NCBI GenBank assembly: GCA_002421565.1
Contig: DIKC01000052.1
Location: 466 to 28,756, forward strand
DNA length: 28,291 bases
Origin: Desulfobulbaceae bacterium UBA5628
GTDB taxonomy: Bacteria; Desulfobacterota; Desulfobulbia; Desulfobulbales; Desulfurivibrionaceae
Reading direction: 5' to 3'
A model generated the notes under the pieces. It was not told the DNA's origin. It searched no databases and worked only from the letters and a program-made list of their open reading frames with translations. The translations under genes were made by a program, and so were the position numbers. Shown here one piece after another: positions 1-8,686 of this stretch (position 1 is the first letter of the stretch; each line of letters begins with the position of its first letter).

Positions 1-395
1 TTGAGCAGGCTGTTGGCCGCTTCCCGCCGCATGCTGTGGATTTCGGTGAGCAGCACCACCCGGAAGCGCCCTTCGTAGGGAGGGAAGGCCAAGGCTTTTT
101 TCAGCTCCCGCACCTGGCTGATCTTGATCGCCGCCCCGTCCGGTTCGATCAGGATAAAATCGGGATGGTTGCCGGCCAGGAATTTGCGGCAGGAAGTACA
201 GACCCCGCACGCCTCGTGGTCCTCGGGGGCCAGGCAGTTGAGGGTGGCGGCCAGGGCGTAAGCGGCGCTCTTTTTGCCCACTCCGGCCGGGCCGCGAAAG
301 AGGTAGGCGTGGGCCGGGCGGTCGCGGACCAGCATCCGCCGCAGCATCTCCTTGGCCTTTTCCTGGCCGAGCAGCTCACGGAAGCGGATGATCAT
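1..395 (-). CDS. holB: DNA polymerase III delta' subunit, N-terminal part (runs off window)
   Basis: The first 131 codons of a clamp-loader ATPase-like subunit are visible and the gene continues beyond the left edge. The protein starts MIIRFRELLGQEKAKEML. It has a P-loop at about residues 35-42 (GPAGVGKK), a cysteine cluster typical of the clamp-loader zinc module (ACGVCTSC), and ends at the edge in a conserved EAANSLL stretch. In this family the delta' subunit helps load the beta sliding clamp. The start is the ATG at 393-395, one base after the stop of the upstream exonuclease gene, which indicates a translationally coupled operon. DnaX (tau/gamma) is related, but the short N-terminus and the neighbour favour holB. 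Confidence 0.85.
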   Translation of the reverse strand, partial: MIIRFRELLGQEKAKEMLRRMLVRDRPAHAYLFRGPAGVGKKSAAYALAATLNCLAPEDHEACGVCTSCRKFLAGNHPDFILIEPDGAAIKISQVRELKKALAFPPYEGRFRVVLLTEIHSMRREAANSLL

Positions 396-396
396 C

Positions 397-1482
397 TCAG
401 TCCCAGAGGGTTTTCTGGCGCTGGGCCGGGGCTTCCGGGTCGGCGGCGGATAAGCGGTCGCGGGATGCCCCGCCACCCTGTTGCCGCTCATTTTCGGCGG
501 GCGGGTCGTTTTCCCCGGCCGGCCGACCTTGGACGAAGAGGAAGCGTTCCAGGTTGCGCTGGTAGTCGGTCCACTGGTAGCCGGGGGTGGAGGCCTGGCG
601 GCTTAAGCGGTCGAAGTAGTTGAGTTTGGCGTCCAAATCGTCGAGGAAGTGGAGGACAAAGGCCTCCTGGAGCATAGGCAGGGTGGGGGCGCCGAATTCG
701 TGGCGGCCGTGGTGGCTTAAGATCAGGTGCTGGAGGCGGTCGCGGAGGTCGGAGGGGAAGCCGGGAATGGCGGCGGCTTTTTGCCCGATCATCTCCGCTC
801 CGATCACCAGATGGCCCACCAGCCGGCCCCGGTCGGTGTAGTCGAAGGGGTAGTTTTCCTGGGCCAGTTCCTCCACCTTGCCGATGTCGTGGAGCATCGC
901 CCCGGCCAGCAGCAGATCGCGGTCGATGGCCGGATAAAGCCCGGCCACCGCGTCGGCCAGCCGCACCAGCCCCAGGGTATGTTCGAGCAGGCCGCCGAGA
1001 TAGGCGTGGTGCATGGTTTTGGCGGCCCCGGCCCGGGCGAAACGGGCGGCGAATTCCGGGTTCTGGAAAAAGCCGTTGAGCAGTTTGCGCAACAGGGGAT
1101 GCTTGACAGATTTGATCTGTTTGGCGAGTTCCGCCGCCATTTTGGCGGGATCGACCGGGGCGCTGGGGATGAAGTCGGCCTGCTTGACCATTGCCGCCTC
1201 CACCGCCCGGACGGCGTTTATTTTAAGCTGGAGGGCGCCGCGATAATTTTCCGCCATCCCGGTCAGAAAAATGAAACTGCCCGGCTGGCAGAAGGGGGCG
1301 AGATTATCGGCATCATCCCAGATCGGGCCGCCGATCTCGCCGCTGCGGTCGCAAAGGGTCAGCCGCAGATAGGGCTTGCCGGCCCTGGTCTCACCCCGGT
1401 GCAGCTCCTTGACCAGAAACACCCCCTCCACCGCCTGGCCGTCCCTGATCTCATTGATAAAAACGCCCTTGTCCTGGGTCAT
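397..1482 (-). CDS. YhaM-like 3'-5' exoribonuclease (OB-fold plus HD domain)
   Basis: A 361-residue protein. Residues about 10-95 look like an OB-fold nucleic-acid-binding domain (EGVFLVKELHRGETRAGKPY). Residues about 155-300 are an HD metal-dependent phosphohydrolase domain, with H168 in LLEHTLG, H198-D199 in AMLHDIGK, and later His residues in LILSHHGRHEFG. This is the arrangement of YhaM, a 3'-5' exonuclease of RNA and single-stranded DNA. The last 40 residues or so are polar and low in complexity, unlike the family core. A Shine-Dalgarno-like CGGAG precedes the ATG. The start codon overlaps the stop of a short HicB-like ORF, and holB follows after one base. Substrate is inferred from the family. 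Confidence 0.85.
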   Translation of the reverse strand: MTQDKGVFINEIRDGQAVEGVFLVKELHRGETRAGKPYLRLTLCDRSGEIGGPIWDDADNLAPFCQPGSFIFLTGMAENYRGALQLKINAVRAVEAAMVKQADFIPSAPVDPAKMAAELAKQIKSVKHPLLRKLLNGFFQNPEFAARFARAGAAKTMHHAYLGGLLEHTLGLVRLADAVAGLYPAIDRDLLLAGAMLHDIGKVEELAQENYPFDYTDRGRLVGHLVIGAEMIGQKAAAIPGFPSDLRDRLQHLILSHHGRHEFGAPTLPMLQEAFVLHFLDDLDAKLNYFDRLSRQASTPGYQWTDYQRNLERFLFVQGRPAGENDPPAENERQQGGGASRDRLSAADPEAPAQRQKTLWD

Positions 1483-1619
1483 GCCAACTCCGTAAGGATT
1501 TCGATAGCTTCTTCCAAGTTTTTTTCTTGGGTGTGAATACCTGGTAAGCCCGGCACAAAGCCAATATAAAGACCGGTTTCGTGGCAGGTTCTAATTGTTA
1601 TGCTCAGTCTTTGTTGCAT
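1479..1619 (-). CDS. Very short HicB-like antitoxin-type protein
   Basis: A 46-residue ORF read directly from the minus strand, below usual ORF-length cut-offs. It begins MQQRLSITIRTCHETGLYIG, has a VPGLPGIHTQ segment and then NLEEAIEILTELA. This matches the N-terminal fold signature of HicB/UPF0150 proteins: two beta strands, a PALPG-like turn with a following T/SxG-like position, then the LEEA helix. Such proteins are usually about 70 residues or longer, so this one seems to lack the end of the helix. A TAA lies in frame just two codons upstream, fixing the start. Its TGA overlaps the ATG of the YhaM-like gene. No HicA partner is seen. It may be a remnant at the island edge. Confidence 0.5.
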   Translation of the reverse strand: MQQRLSITIRTCHETGLYIGFVPGLPGIHTQEKNLEEAIEILTELA

Positions 1620-1677
1620 GAGTTATTCTTTTGCGGCCCATTGATTTGCTTGAATGGCCAACAAGTATGATGGAAAT

Positions 1678-2475
1678 TCACATTGAAACAAACAAGGCCT
1701 CAGTCGTTCCCCCTCTCTTGGTCGCATCCCCAGCTAAAACGCTTTGTCGATCAAGCTGGACATATTTCCCAAATCCTGAATACAATTCTCTAACTGTTGT
1801 GTGATCCGCGTTTGTGACAACAACAAAAGCGCCACGTTGCGCAGCTTTTTTAACGGCTTGATGAAGTCTGATCTGATCGTCCCAGCTAAAAATTTTTTCA
1901 TTATATTTGAGGAAATTATTGAAATTGTGTTGAACCGTATAGGGTGGGTCCACAAACACAAAATCGTCTTTCCCGCATTCCGCGATGACGTCCTCAAAGT
2001 CGCTACATCGGATCTCAGCATTAGCTAGACGTGCCGATACTGCTTCAAAATTATCGTTTCCAAATATGACAGAACTTTTTGTGCCAATTGGCACATTAAA
2101 TTCTCCTTTTAGGTTTACACGGTAGAGGCCATTCCAACAGGTTCGGTTTAGATAGAGAAAACGACCTGCTGCCACTAATGGATCTTTTGGTTTTGAAGCT
2201 CTAATTTTGTAGTAGTATTCTTTGGAGTGAGCAAGATGATGTCGCTGCATGATCGCCCAAAGTTCGTCTGGGTAATCTCGTAAAATTTGATAAAGGCCTA
2301 TTAGCTCATTATTGATATCAGAAAGTAACGCACGGACTGGTGAAAGATGGAAGAAAATCGCTCCGCTTCCCAAAAAAGGCTCTACATAACGCCTGTAAGT
2401 TTTGGGGGTGGGTAGCAGATCATGCCCGACTAGCCAGCGTTTTCCCCCAGCCCATTTCAAAACAGGGCTAACCAT
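1678..2475 (-). CDS. Dam-type DNA adenine-N6 methyltransferase (D12 class)
   Basis: A 265-residue protein of the length usual for Dam-like enzymes. The N-terminal SAM motifs are KWAGGKRW at about 7-14 and FLGSG at 34-38. The catalytic DPPY motif is at 176-179 (FVFVDPPYT), giving the alpha-class order of N6-adenine methyltransferases. The target sequence cannot be read from the protein; GATC is possible from family resemblance but unproven. The ATG overlaps the end of the HEPN-containing gene by 8 bases (ATGGTTAG), so the two genes are translationally coupled. Base composition is A+T-richer than in flanking housekeeping genes, as expected for an acquired island. No conventional restriction gene is adjacent; the upstream nuclease-DGQHR protein is the candidate partner. 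Confidence 0.9.
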   Translation of the reverse strand: MVSPVLKWAGGKRWLVGHDLLPTPKTYRRYVEPFLGSGAIFFHLSPVRALLSDINNELIGLYQILRDYPDELWAIMQRHHLAHSKEYYYKIRASKPKDPLVAAGRFLYLNRTCWNGLYRVNLKGEFNVPIGTKSSVIFGNDNFEAVSARLANAEIRCSDFEDVIAECGKDDFVFVDPPYTVQHNFNNFLKYNEKIFSWDDQIRLHQAVKKAAQRGAFVVVTNADHTTVRELYSGFGKYVQLDRQSVLAGDATKRGGTTEALFVSM

Positions 2476-4815
2476 TTGCCAGCTCGCCTTCGATTTTGGG
2501 CATTAATTCGCTGCGGAGTAAGTCTAAAAACTCTAGATCATCATCAGTAAATGTCCGCATATTGCTAGGATGAGCAGCGATTTTCCGTAGTTCATTGAAT
2601 TTGTAAATCCATGCCAAGTAATATCTTTTGCCCTTTTCTCCTTCTAACGGAAAATTGAAGACTTGTTCAAAATACGGCCAATTGTTTGTTTGTTTCATTA
2701 TTTCTGGCAGGTCGACGATATCGAGGTAAGCCCATTTCTTCTTGCGCCTGTCGGGGGCATCGTCCTGTTGTTTTTTATAGGCATTCTCTCGAACCCGTCG
2801 GTTGTCAACGCCAACCTCCCAAAAGACAGGATCACCTGAATCAAGAGTTTTTCTCCGTGAACCCGCTTGAGAGTTTTGATAACGCAATCAACCATTTTCT
2901 CGGAGAGTTGCATGGCAAATATTTTTGCTTCATCAACCCGCTCAGATTCGGTCTTTGATCTCCAATTCACAAATTCTTCTGGTCCAAAATCAGGAAGAGC
3001 AGCGTGAATGATTGTATAAAGTCGATACAGGTATTCTTTCGGGCCTCCTGACCCAAATGTCACCTTGAAATTTTTGTTTATCGTTTCGTCTGTGGACTGA
3101 GCAACGAAATTAAACGCATGTTGTGCAACTTCAATTACCTCTGTTGCAAATTTTTCAACAGGTAGCGTATAAAAGTCCAATCCTTTTTTATGAGAGAGAT
3201 ATTTTACAATTTCAGCAATGAGCATAAAATGGGCTCGAATACCAGGATTATAACAAAGGTAACCACCCTTACCCGTTTCCCATCGCTTCGGATTAGCATT
3301 GCGGAGTGCCTCAAAGTATAAATTCAATACTTTGCGTGCTCGTTCGACAGTCTTTTCGTCGGTCGCATCTGCAAGCGGCCCCCTCACTATAGTTTTATGG
3401 GCAACCTTTCCAAGCAGTTCAGAGGCCTTAAGGCCATGAACTGCTTCGGAAATGGTGAGATTTTGCTGTGGTTCCGGGGGAACTCCGTGTTGAGTAAATC
3501 TACGAAAAAATGGGCTTGTTTTGTCGATATTTATAGACCTAACAACTGCTGAGGCCAAGGCAAACAACGCCGTACTAGGATCTGAATCGCCAAGCTTGAG
3601 GTCGGCTAAGAGGCTGACTAAAAGACTTTTGGGAACGCTTTTTTGTTTGTGGTTGATTGTTACGAAGAGGTCGGCCTCTTTTCTGGTAGCCATTTCCTCA
3701 AAAGCCAAAATGAAGAGGCTTTGGTCTAGAAACTGTTCAGATAAATGCGAATAACCGTACAGGCGATGCTGCCCATCAATAATCCATGCTGATCGATACA
3801 TTGATGGTAGTGTAAGCCAACCGAATTTTATGTTCGGGTCGGTGTTTTCCTTGTTAGAAATCAGCTCCCAACGGGGCTTGCATGTAAAATTGACCAAAAT
3901 GTTAGTCGGGAAATAGCCGCCATTTTCTATGAATTTTCCGATCTCTTTTATACGAGAAGATGTCACCATCCGCTGATACGCAGGTTTTCCGTCAGGATGA
4001 TTTAGAGCTTGATGATTGATAAATGCGATTTTCAGGAGATTTCGAGGGGTGGTCACAAAACTATAGAAAGTCTCTCCGGCAACGGTTCCTCTAATAGCTG
4101 GTATTTTGATTTCCCCCAAGCCCGGCACTTTTTGTCTTTTCAGGAATTCCCCTAGTATTTGGTACTTTCCCGCTGGCCCCATGTGCCTAATGAAGGCCTC
4201 AAAATATTGTAGTTCGTTTTCCGTGATAATGATGATCCCGCCGTCTGTGGCTCTGTCGACGTCCGGTTCAGACCAGATAATGTTGTTGGTGACATATGCC
4301 CAAATTATCTTTGGCTTTGGACTATCATTATAAAGTTTGTAGATCGATCTGCGGATATATTCCTTAAGCGCAACAGTCTCCAGAATATCCTTTTGGAGAC
4401 TTCTACGATCACGTTTTTGGCGTGATTTGCATTCGATAACAAATGCTGTTTCAGAATCAGCGGCGAAGACGTCAATTTGTTTCTTGCCGGTAGAACGATC
4501 TGACCGTTCAAATGAGACTTTGAAGTTTTCACCATTCATGATGTGGTAGCCCATTTTATGTAATAGGCACCAAACGCGATCTTCTAACCACTTATTGTGA
4601 CTTTTTTCCCGTTTGATACGGGTAATACGCTTGCCAGGTCTGTGAACTACCCACCCTTTTTGCTCGTACTCCTGCACATCAGCGGAATGAGCCCCCATGA
4701 AATCATAAAGATTATTTCTGGCCCTATACTGACTTCTTTTGGCTTTGGAATCCTCAAGCAGGGGCGACAAAAAATCATTAGGGGCCGTGGTCGGTTTAAG
4801 TTGGTCTTCGCTCAA
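2468..4815 (-). CDS. PD-(D/E)xK nuclease-DGQHR-HEPN protein, interrupted by a -1 frameshift
   Basis: Two overlapping frames together encode a protein of about 780 residues. Frame one (4815 down to about 2850) carries a nuclease-like region at about 75-165, with D115 in KQIDVFAAD and E128-x-K130 in VIECK. A DGQHR motif follows at 347-351 (WIIDGQHRLYGY), the signature shared with DndB of DNA phosphorothioation systems. Frame two (about 2852 down to 2468) carries the sensible C-terminus: AYKKQQDDAPDRR, then NELRKIAAHPS. The RKIAAH part fits the R-x4-H motif of Swt1-type HEPN RNases. The start is a TTG after GGGAGGG, because the ATG four bases upstream is out of frame. The gene lies 51 bases after the toxin gene and overlaps the methyltransferase. 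A defence role is inferred from domains and context. Confidence 0.8.
2848..2852 (-). other. Frameshift site (A5 run) in the DGQHR gene
   Basis: On the minus strand the coding frame reads V-H-G-E-K and then loses sense. If one A is added to the five-A run, or the ribosome slips back one base on AAA, the reading continues E-K-T-L-D-S-G-D-P into the HEPN domain. Frame one continues about 50 residues of non-family-like sequence (to 2698). Frame two is open from 2887. An indel error, a real inactivating mutation and programmed slippage all remain possible. Confidence 0.7.
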
Positions 4816-4866
4816 GCATCCCTCCCGAAAATGATTTTTTTTTTGTGGAAGATTGTATTTGCCGGA

Positions 4867-5184
4867 CTATTCCAGCAGGCGCAAGCGAAAAAGTTTTTTG
4901 GCCAAGTGGTAGATGTCGTCTTTGGCGCCTTCCCGGCGAATCCCGATTGCAACGACAACCACCACAATTTCAAACTCTTTTATGATATAGAGGATGCGAT
5001 AACGTTGTCCAACCGCTCGGATGCTACGCAGACCGGATAATTCTCCAACCAGCGCTTTCCCTTGTTTTTCCGGATCTTCGGCTAGGCGATTGATGACGGC
5101 GCCGATTTTTTCCCGGATGCGGCGATCAGTAATTTCGGCCAGCATGTGTAAAGCCGTTGGGGTGACGATGATCCGCCAACTCAT
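4867..5184 (-). CDS. RelE/ParE-family toxin
   Basis: A 105-residue basic protein starting MSWRIIVTPTALHMLAEI, with GKALVGELSGLRSIRAVGQRY and YRILYIIKEFEIVVVVV. These are the helical N-terminus, the GLRSIR-type beta strand and the R-Y-R-I-xY pattern of RelE/ParE toxins. Family members either cleave mRNA on the ribosome (RelE) or poison gyrase (ParE); which applies cannot be decided here. The C-terminal KDDIYHLAKKL also fits the family. Its ATG overlaps the TGA of the antitoxin gene (ATGA), the classic antitoxin-first order. The nuclease-DGQHR gene follows in the same orientation 51 bases downstream, so the promoter ahead of the antitoxin could drive the whole island. Confidence 0.88.
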   Translation of the reverse strand: MSWRIIVTPTALHMLAEITDRRIREKIGAVINRLAEDPEKQGKALVGELSGLRSIRAVGQRYRILYIIKEFEIVVVVVAIGIRREGAKDDIYHLAKKLFRLRLLE

Positions 5185-5456
5185 ATTCCCAGTTCTCGCC
5201 GCGCCTCTTCCCAGGGGATGCCCTCCCCTGCTTCCATTTCCTTGATACTCTGCCGCAGTTGGGTCATCAGTTGCTGGTCGCCCATCACCTCAAGGGTTTC
5301 GGAGATCGCCTCATACAGTGCCCAAGGGAGTACCGCCAATACCGGCTTGCCGCGACGGGTTATCTCCGCGACGTCGAGTTCCTCGTCGCGGTTTAGCGTT
5401 TCCGGCAAAGAGGTCAGTTGTTTCCGCGCTTCCATGATGGGGATTATTCTAGTCAT
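5181..5456 (-). CDS. Phd/YefM-family antitoxin
   Basis: A 91-residue protein. The N-terminal MTRIIPIMEARKQLTSLPE and the following VAEITRRGKPVLAVLPWALYEAI are the Phd/YefM DNA-binding fold, where the R-x-GKPVAV loop is diagnostic. The acidic C-terminus (KEMEAGEGIPWEEARRELG) is the expected toxin-neutralising tail. A strong AGGAGG precedes the ATG. The gene overlaps the toxin by four bases. Family members repress their own promoter alone and with the toxin. A promoter with a symmetric site over its -10 element lies directly upstream. Confidence 0.9.
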   Translation of the reverse strand: MTRIIPIMEARKQLTSLPETLNRDEELDVAEITRRGKPVLAVLPWALYEAISETLEVMGDQQLMTQLRQSIKEMEAGEGIPWEEARRELGI

Positions 5457-5468
5457 CAGCTTCCTCCT

Positions 5469-5506
5469 GTACCATTAACAGTACGCTCATGCGTTCTTGT
5501 TGTCAA
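5469..5506 (-). promoter_or_regulatory. Promoter and probable autoregulatory operator of the toxin-antitoxin pair
   Basis: On the minus strand TTGACA (5501-5506) is followed after 17 bases by TACTGT (5478-5483). A partly symmetric 16-base site with GTAC half-sites around a central TTAA (5469-5484) overlaps the -10 element, where a Phd-type repressor would bind. The GATAATGATAA stretch just upstream resembles half a Fur box but does not complete one. Confidence 0.55.
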
Positions 5507-5557
5507 TGATAATGATAACCTGGCGGAAATGCGGGTAACTTTTCAAGTTTTCCGGCC

Positions 5558-8551
5558 TTAAAAAGCGAGCGGTTGTTGCCAGCTCTTTTTGAGGTCGTCG
5601 AGGCGTTCTACCAGGATGGTGTCGCCGTTTAAGCCGGTGAGGCGGAGGACCGGCTCGGTGGTGACGGCGCCGATTCTGGCCCAGATGGTGTCGGCCATGA
5701 TTTGCTCGAATTGCTGGGCCGCGGCCGGGGCGATGGTAACCAGCAGGCGGCTTTGGGATTCGGAGAAGAGCAGGAAGTCGTCGCGCTCAAAGGGTTCGGC
5801 CAACGCCACCCGGCCCAGGTCGCAGTCCAGGCCGAGGTTGCCGGCAAAGGCGGTTTCCGCCAGGGCCACCCCCAGGCCGCCGTCGGAGCAGTCGTGGCAG
5901 GAGGCGACCAGCCCGGCCGTGATCGCCTGGTGGAGGGCCTGGTAGCGGGCCTTGGCTTCGGCGGCGTTTACCTTGGGCACCTGGCCGCCCACCCCCTGAT
6001 GGCGGGCGCCGTATTCCGAGCCGCCCAGTTCGGCGGCGGTCGGCCCCAGGAGATAGACCAGATCGCCGGCCTTCTTGGCGTCCATGGTTACTGCCCGGCG
6101 GACGTCGTCGATCTTGGCGATCACCGAAAAGAGCAGGGTGGGCGGGATCGAGATTTTGATTCCCTCCACCATGTAGTCGTTTTTCATTGAGTCCTTGCCG
6201 GAGATGCAGGGCACCCGGAAGGCGAGGGCGTAGTCGGCCAGGGCCTGGTTGGCCCGCACCAACTGGGCCAGTTTGTAGGGGCCGTCCGGGGTTTTGTCGG
6301 AGAGGATCGGGTCGCACCAGCAGAAGTTGTCCAGCCCGGCCATCACCTCCAGGCCGGCGCCCACCGCCACCGCGTTGCGGATCGCCTCGTCGATGGCGCA
6401 GGCGGTCATGTGGTAGGCGTCCAGGTCCGAGTAACGGGGGCAGATGCCGTGGGAGAGCACGATCCCCTCGAAGGAGTCAAAATCGGGGCGGAGCACCGCC
6501 GCGTCCGAGGGGCCGTCGTTCATCGCCCCGGTCAGGGGCTTGACCACGCTGCCGCCTTGGACTTCATGGTCGTACTGGCGCACCACGTATTCCTTGCTGC
6601 AGATGTTGAGCCGTCCCAGCATGGCGTGCAGTTCCAGGCCGCAATCGGGCTGCTCCGGGAAGTGCGGGGCCGGCGGATCGGGCGGGGTCCAGCAGGCGGT
6701 CATCCGCATCGGCGGCAGGCCGTTATGGAGAAAATCCATGTCCAGGCAGGCCACGGTGCGCTCCTGGTAGAGGACGTGGAATTTGCCGGAATCGGTGAAG
6801 GTGCCCAGGACGCTGGCCTCCACCTCCATCTTGGCGCAGAGGGCGAGAAACTCCTCCAGTTTGGCCGGCGGCACCGCCAGGGTCATCCGCTCCTGGGCCT
6901 CTGAAATCAGGATTTCCCAGGGCTGGAGGCCGGCGTATTTGAGCGCCGCCCGGTCGAGATGGAGTTCAAAGCCGCCGGTGTCCTGGCCCATTTCCCCCAC
7001 CGAGGAGGAAAGCCCGCCCGCCCCGTTGTCGGTGATGCAGCGGTAAAGGCCGAGGTCGCGGGCCTTGAGCAGGCAGTCGAACATTTTTTTCTGGGTGATC
7101 GGATCGCCGATCTGGACCGCGGTGGCGGGCGAGCCTTCGTGCAATTCCTCGGAGGAGAAGGTGGCGCCGTGGATGCCGTCCTTGCCGATCCGGCCGCCGG
7201 TCATCACGATCTGGTCGCCGACCTGGGCCTTTTTGTCTTGGGAGGGCTTGCCGCCGACCAGGGTCGGCATGATTCCGACCGTGCCGCAGAAGACCAGGGG
7301 CTTGCCGGCAAAGCGGGGGTCAAAGACGAGCGAGCCGTTGACCGTGGGAATGCCACTCTTGTTGCCGCCATGTTCCACCCCCAGCCGCACCCCGTCGAAA
7401 ATCCGCTTGGGATGGAGAAGCCGGGCCGGCAGCGGTTGGTCGTGAAAGGGCGAGGCAAAGCAGAAGACATCGGTGTTGCAGAGCAGCCGCGCCCCCATGC
7501 CGGTGCCGAAGGGGTCGCGGTTGACCCCGACGATGCCGGTCAGGGCGCCGCCGTAAGGGTCGAGGGCCGAGGGGCTGTTGTGGGTTTCCACCTTGAAGGC
7601 CAGGTTCCACTGCGAGTTGAAGCGGATCACCCCGGCGTTGTCCTTGAACATCGACAGGCACCAGTCGTTGTCTCCCAGTTGGCGGCGGATTTCGGCGGTG
7701 GGCTTTTTGATGAAGGTGTCAAAGAGGCTGTGGAAGACGGTGGTTTCGCCGCTCACCGTGTCCCGGTAATGGATGGTGCCGCTGAAGATTTTGTGTTTGC
7801 AGTGCTCCGACCAGCTCTGGGCCAGGGCTTCCAGTTCGACGTCGGTGATTTTATGGCCCAGGCCCTTGGCCTGGCGGGCGGCCAGTATCTCCGGCCGGTT
7901 GAGGTGGTCGCGGATGATCTTCATCTCCTCGAGCGAGAGGGCCAGCACCCCTTCCTTGCTGATCCGCAGCAGTTCCTGGTCATCGACATGGAGGTCGATT
8001 TCATTGACCCGCCACTGATCGCGGCCGATTACCTTGGGGGCGTAGGGAGTGATGCCGCCGGCCGCGACCAGTTCCTCGCGGCTTAAGACGGTGAAGCGTT
8101 CGATCAGTTCGTTGGCCAGCAGCTTGGCGGCGATGGTTTCCGCCTCGGCCTTGCTCAACGGGCCGCTGAGGAGAAACTGGTTGGCGGTGTAAACCCCTTC
8201 CTCCCGGGCCAGTTTGCGGCCGAGCAGCAGTTCCAGGGCCTGGGCCGCGGTGTGGCCTTCGTTGTCGGTCACTCCGGGCCGGAAACCCACCTCGATCAGC
8301 CAGTCAAAGGGAATTTCCCGTTCCAGGGCCAGCGAGCCCAGGGAAAATTCCTGGGTTACCGGGTCGCAGTAGGGGCCGGCGGCGGCGGCCCGCAACTGTT
8401 CGGCGGTGATCTCCGCCTCCACGGTAAAGACCTTGACGACCCGCACCGCGCCCACCGCCAGCTTGAGATCGGCGGCAATTCGTTTGCGGGTTCGTTCACC
8501 AAAGGCATCGGTGAGTTGGGGCTTGATGCCGACCTCGATCCGGGCGAGCAT
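5558..8551 (-). CDS. purL: Phosphoribosylformylglycinamidine synthase, long PurL with N-terminal PurS-like region
   Basis: A 997-residue enzyme of purine synthesis that converts FGAR to FGAM using ATP and ammonia from a glutaminase partner. The first 165 residues or so hold two PurS-like halves, beginning LARIEVGIKPQLTDAF and LIEVGFRPGVTDNEG. The synthetase core follows (SWSEHCKHKIF, KVETHNSPSAL, MTGGRIGKDGIHGA, CHDCSDGGLGVALAE). There is no C-terminal glutaminase, so a separate PurQ is needed; none is in the window. The open frame extends 28 codons further upstream, but the ATG at 8549-8551 follows a GGAGAG ribosome site and starts the homologous part. Its length fits the large unfused PurL of some anaerobes, shorter than the roughly 1300-residue enterobacterial form. 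Confidence 0.93.
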   Translation of the reverse strand: MLARIEVGIKPQLTDAFGERTRKRIAADLKLAVGAVRVVKVFTVEAEITAEQLRAAAAGPYCDPVTQEFSLGSLALEREIPFDWLIEVGFRPGVTDNEGHTAAQALELLLGRKLAREEGVYTANQFLLSGPLSKAEAETIAAKLLANELIERFTVLSREELVAAGGITPYAPKVIGRDQWRVNEIDLHVDDQELLRISKEGVLALSLEEMKIIRDHLNRPEILAARQAKGLGHKITDVELEALAQSWSEHCKHKIFSGTIHYRDTVSGETTVFHSLFDTFIKKPTAEIRRQLGDNDWCLSMFKDNAGVIRFNSQWNLAFKVETHNSPSALDPYGGALTGIVGVNRDPFGTGMGARLLCNTDVFCFASPFHDQPLPARLLHPKRIFDGVRLGVEHGGNKSGIPTVNGSLVFDPRFAGKPLVFCGTVGIMPTLVGGKPSQDKKAQVGDQIVMTGGRIGKDGIHGATFSSEELHEGSPATAVQIGDPITQKKMFDCLLKARDLGLYRCITDNGAGGLSSSVGEMGQDTGGFELHLDRAALKYAGLQPWEILISEAQERMTLAVPPAKLEEFLALCAKMEVEASVLGTFTDSGKFHVLYQERTVACLDMDFLHNGLPPMRMTACWTPPDPPAPHFPEQPDCGLELHAMLGRLNICSKEYVVRQYDHEVQGGSVVKPLTGAMNDGPSDAAVLRPDFDSFEGIVLSHGICPRYSDLDAYHMTACAIDEAIRNAVAVGAGLEVMAGLDNFCWCDPILSDKTPDGPYKLAQLVRANQALADYALAFRVPCISGKDSMKNDYMVEGIKISIPPTLLFSVIAKIDDVRRAVTMDAKKAGDLVYLLGPTAAELGGSEYGARHQGVGGQVPKVNAAEAKARYQALHQAITAGLVASCHDCSDGGLGVALAETAFAGNLGLDCDLGRVALAEPFERDDFLLFSESQSRLLVTIAPAAAQQFEQIMADTIWARIGAVTTEPVLRLTGLNGDTILVERLDDLKKSWQQPLAF

Positions 8552-8648
8552 GGGCGACTCTCCTGTGGGCAAAAGGCAAAATTGCGAAAAGGAGGCCGCC
8601 CGTTTTTGCAGCCGGCGCGGCCCCATGACAATCAAGATTAAGTCCGGG

Positions 8649-8678
8649 ACTTTACCGGCAATGACGCTGCTCTGTCAA
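8649..8678 (-). promoter_or_regulatory. Candidate sigma-70-type promoter of purL
   Basis: On the minus strand TTGACA (8673-8678) and TAAAGT (8649-8654) are separated by 18 bases, in the short gap after htpG and about 100 bases before the purL start. This suggests purL is not only read through from htpG. Confidence 0.45.
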
Positions 8679-8686
8679 GCAGCGGA

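Noticed and set aside
1620..1680. A second truncated ORF (ending IQANQWAAKE) between the methyltransferase and the HicB-like ORF
   Set aside because: It is under 25 codons, has no start or family match, and could be chance; a HicA origin could not be supported.
5501..5522. Fur-box-like AATGATAATGATAACC upstream of the antitoxin gene
   Set aside because: Only the first 11 or so of 19 positions fit; the other half is absent and part of it is explained by the -35 region of the promoter.
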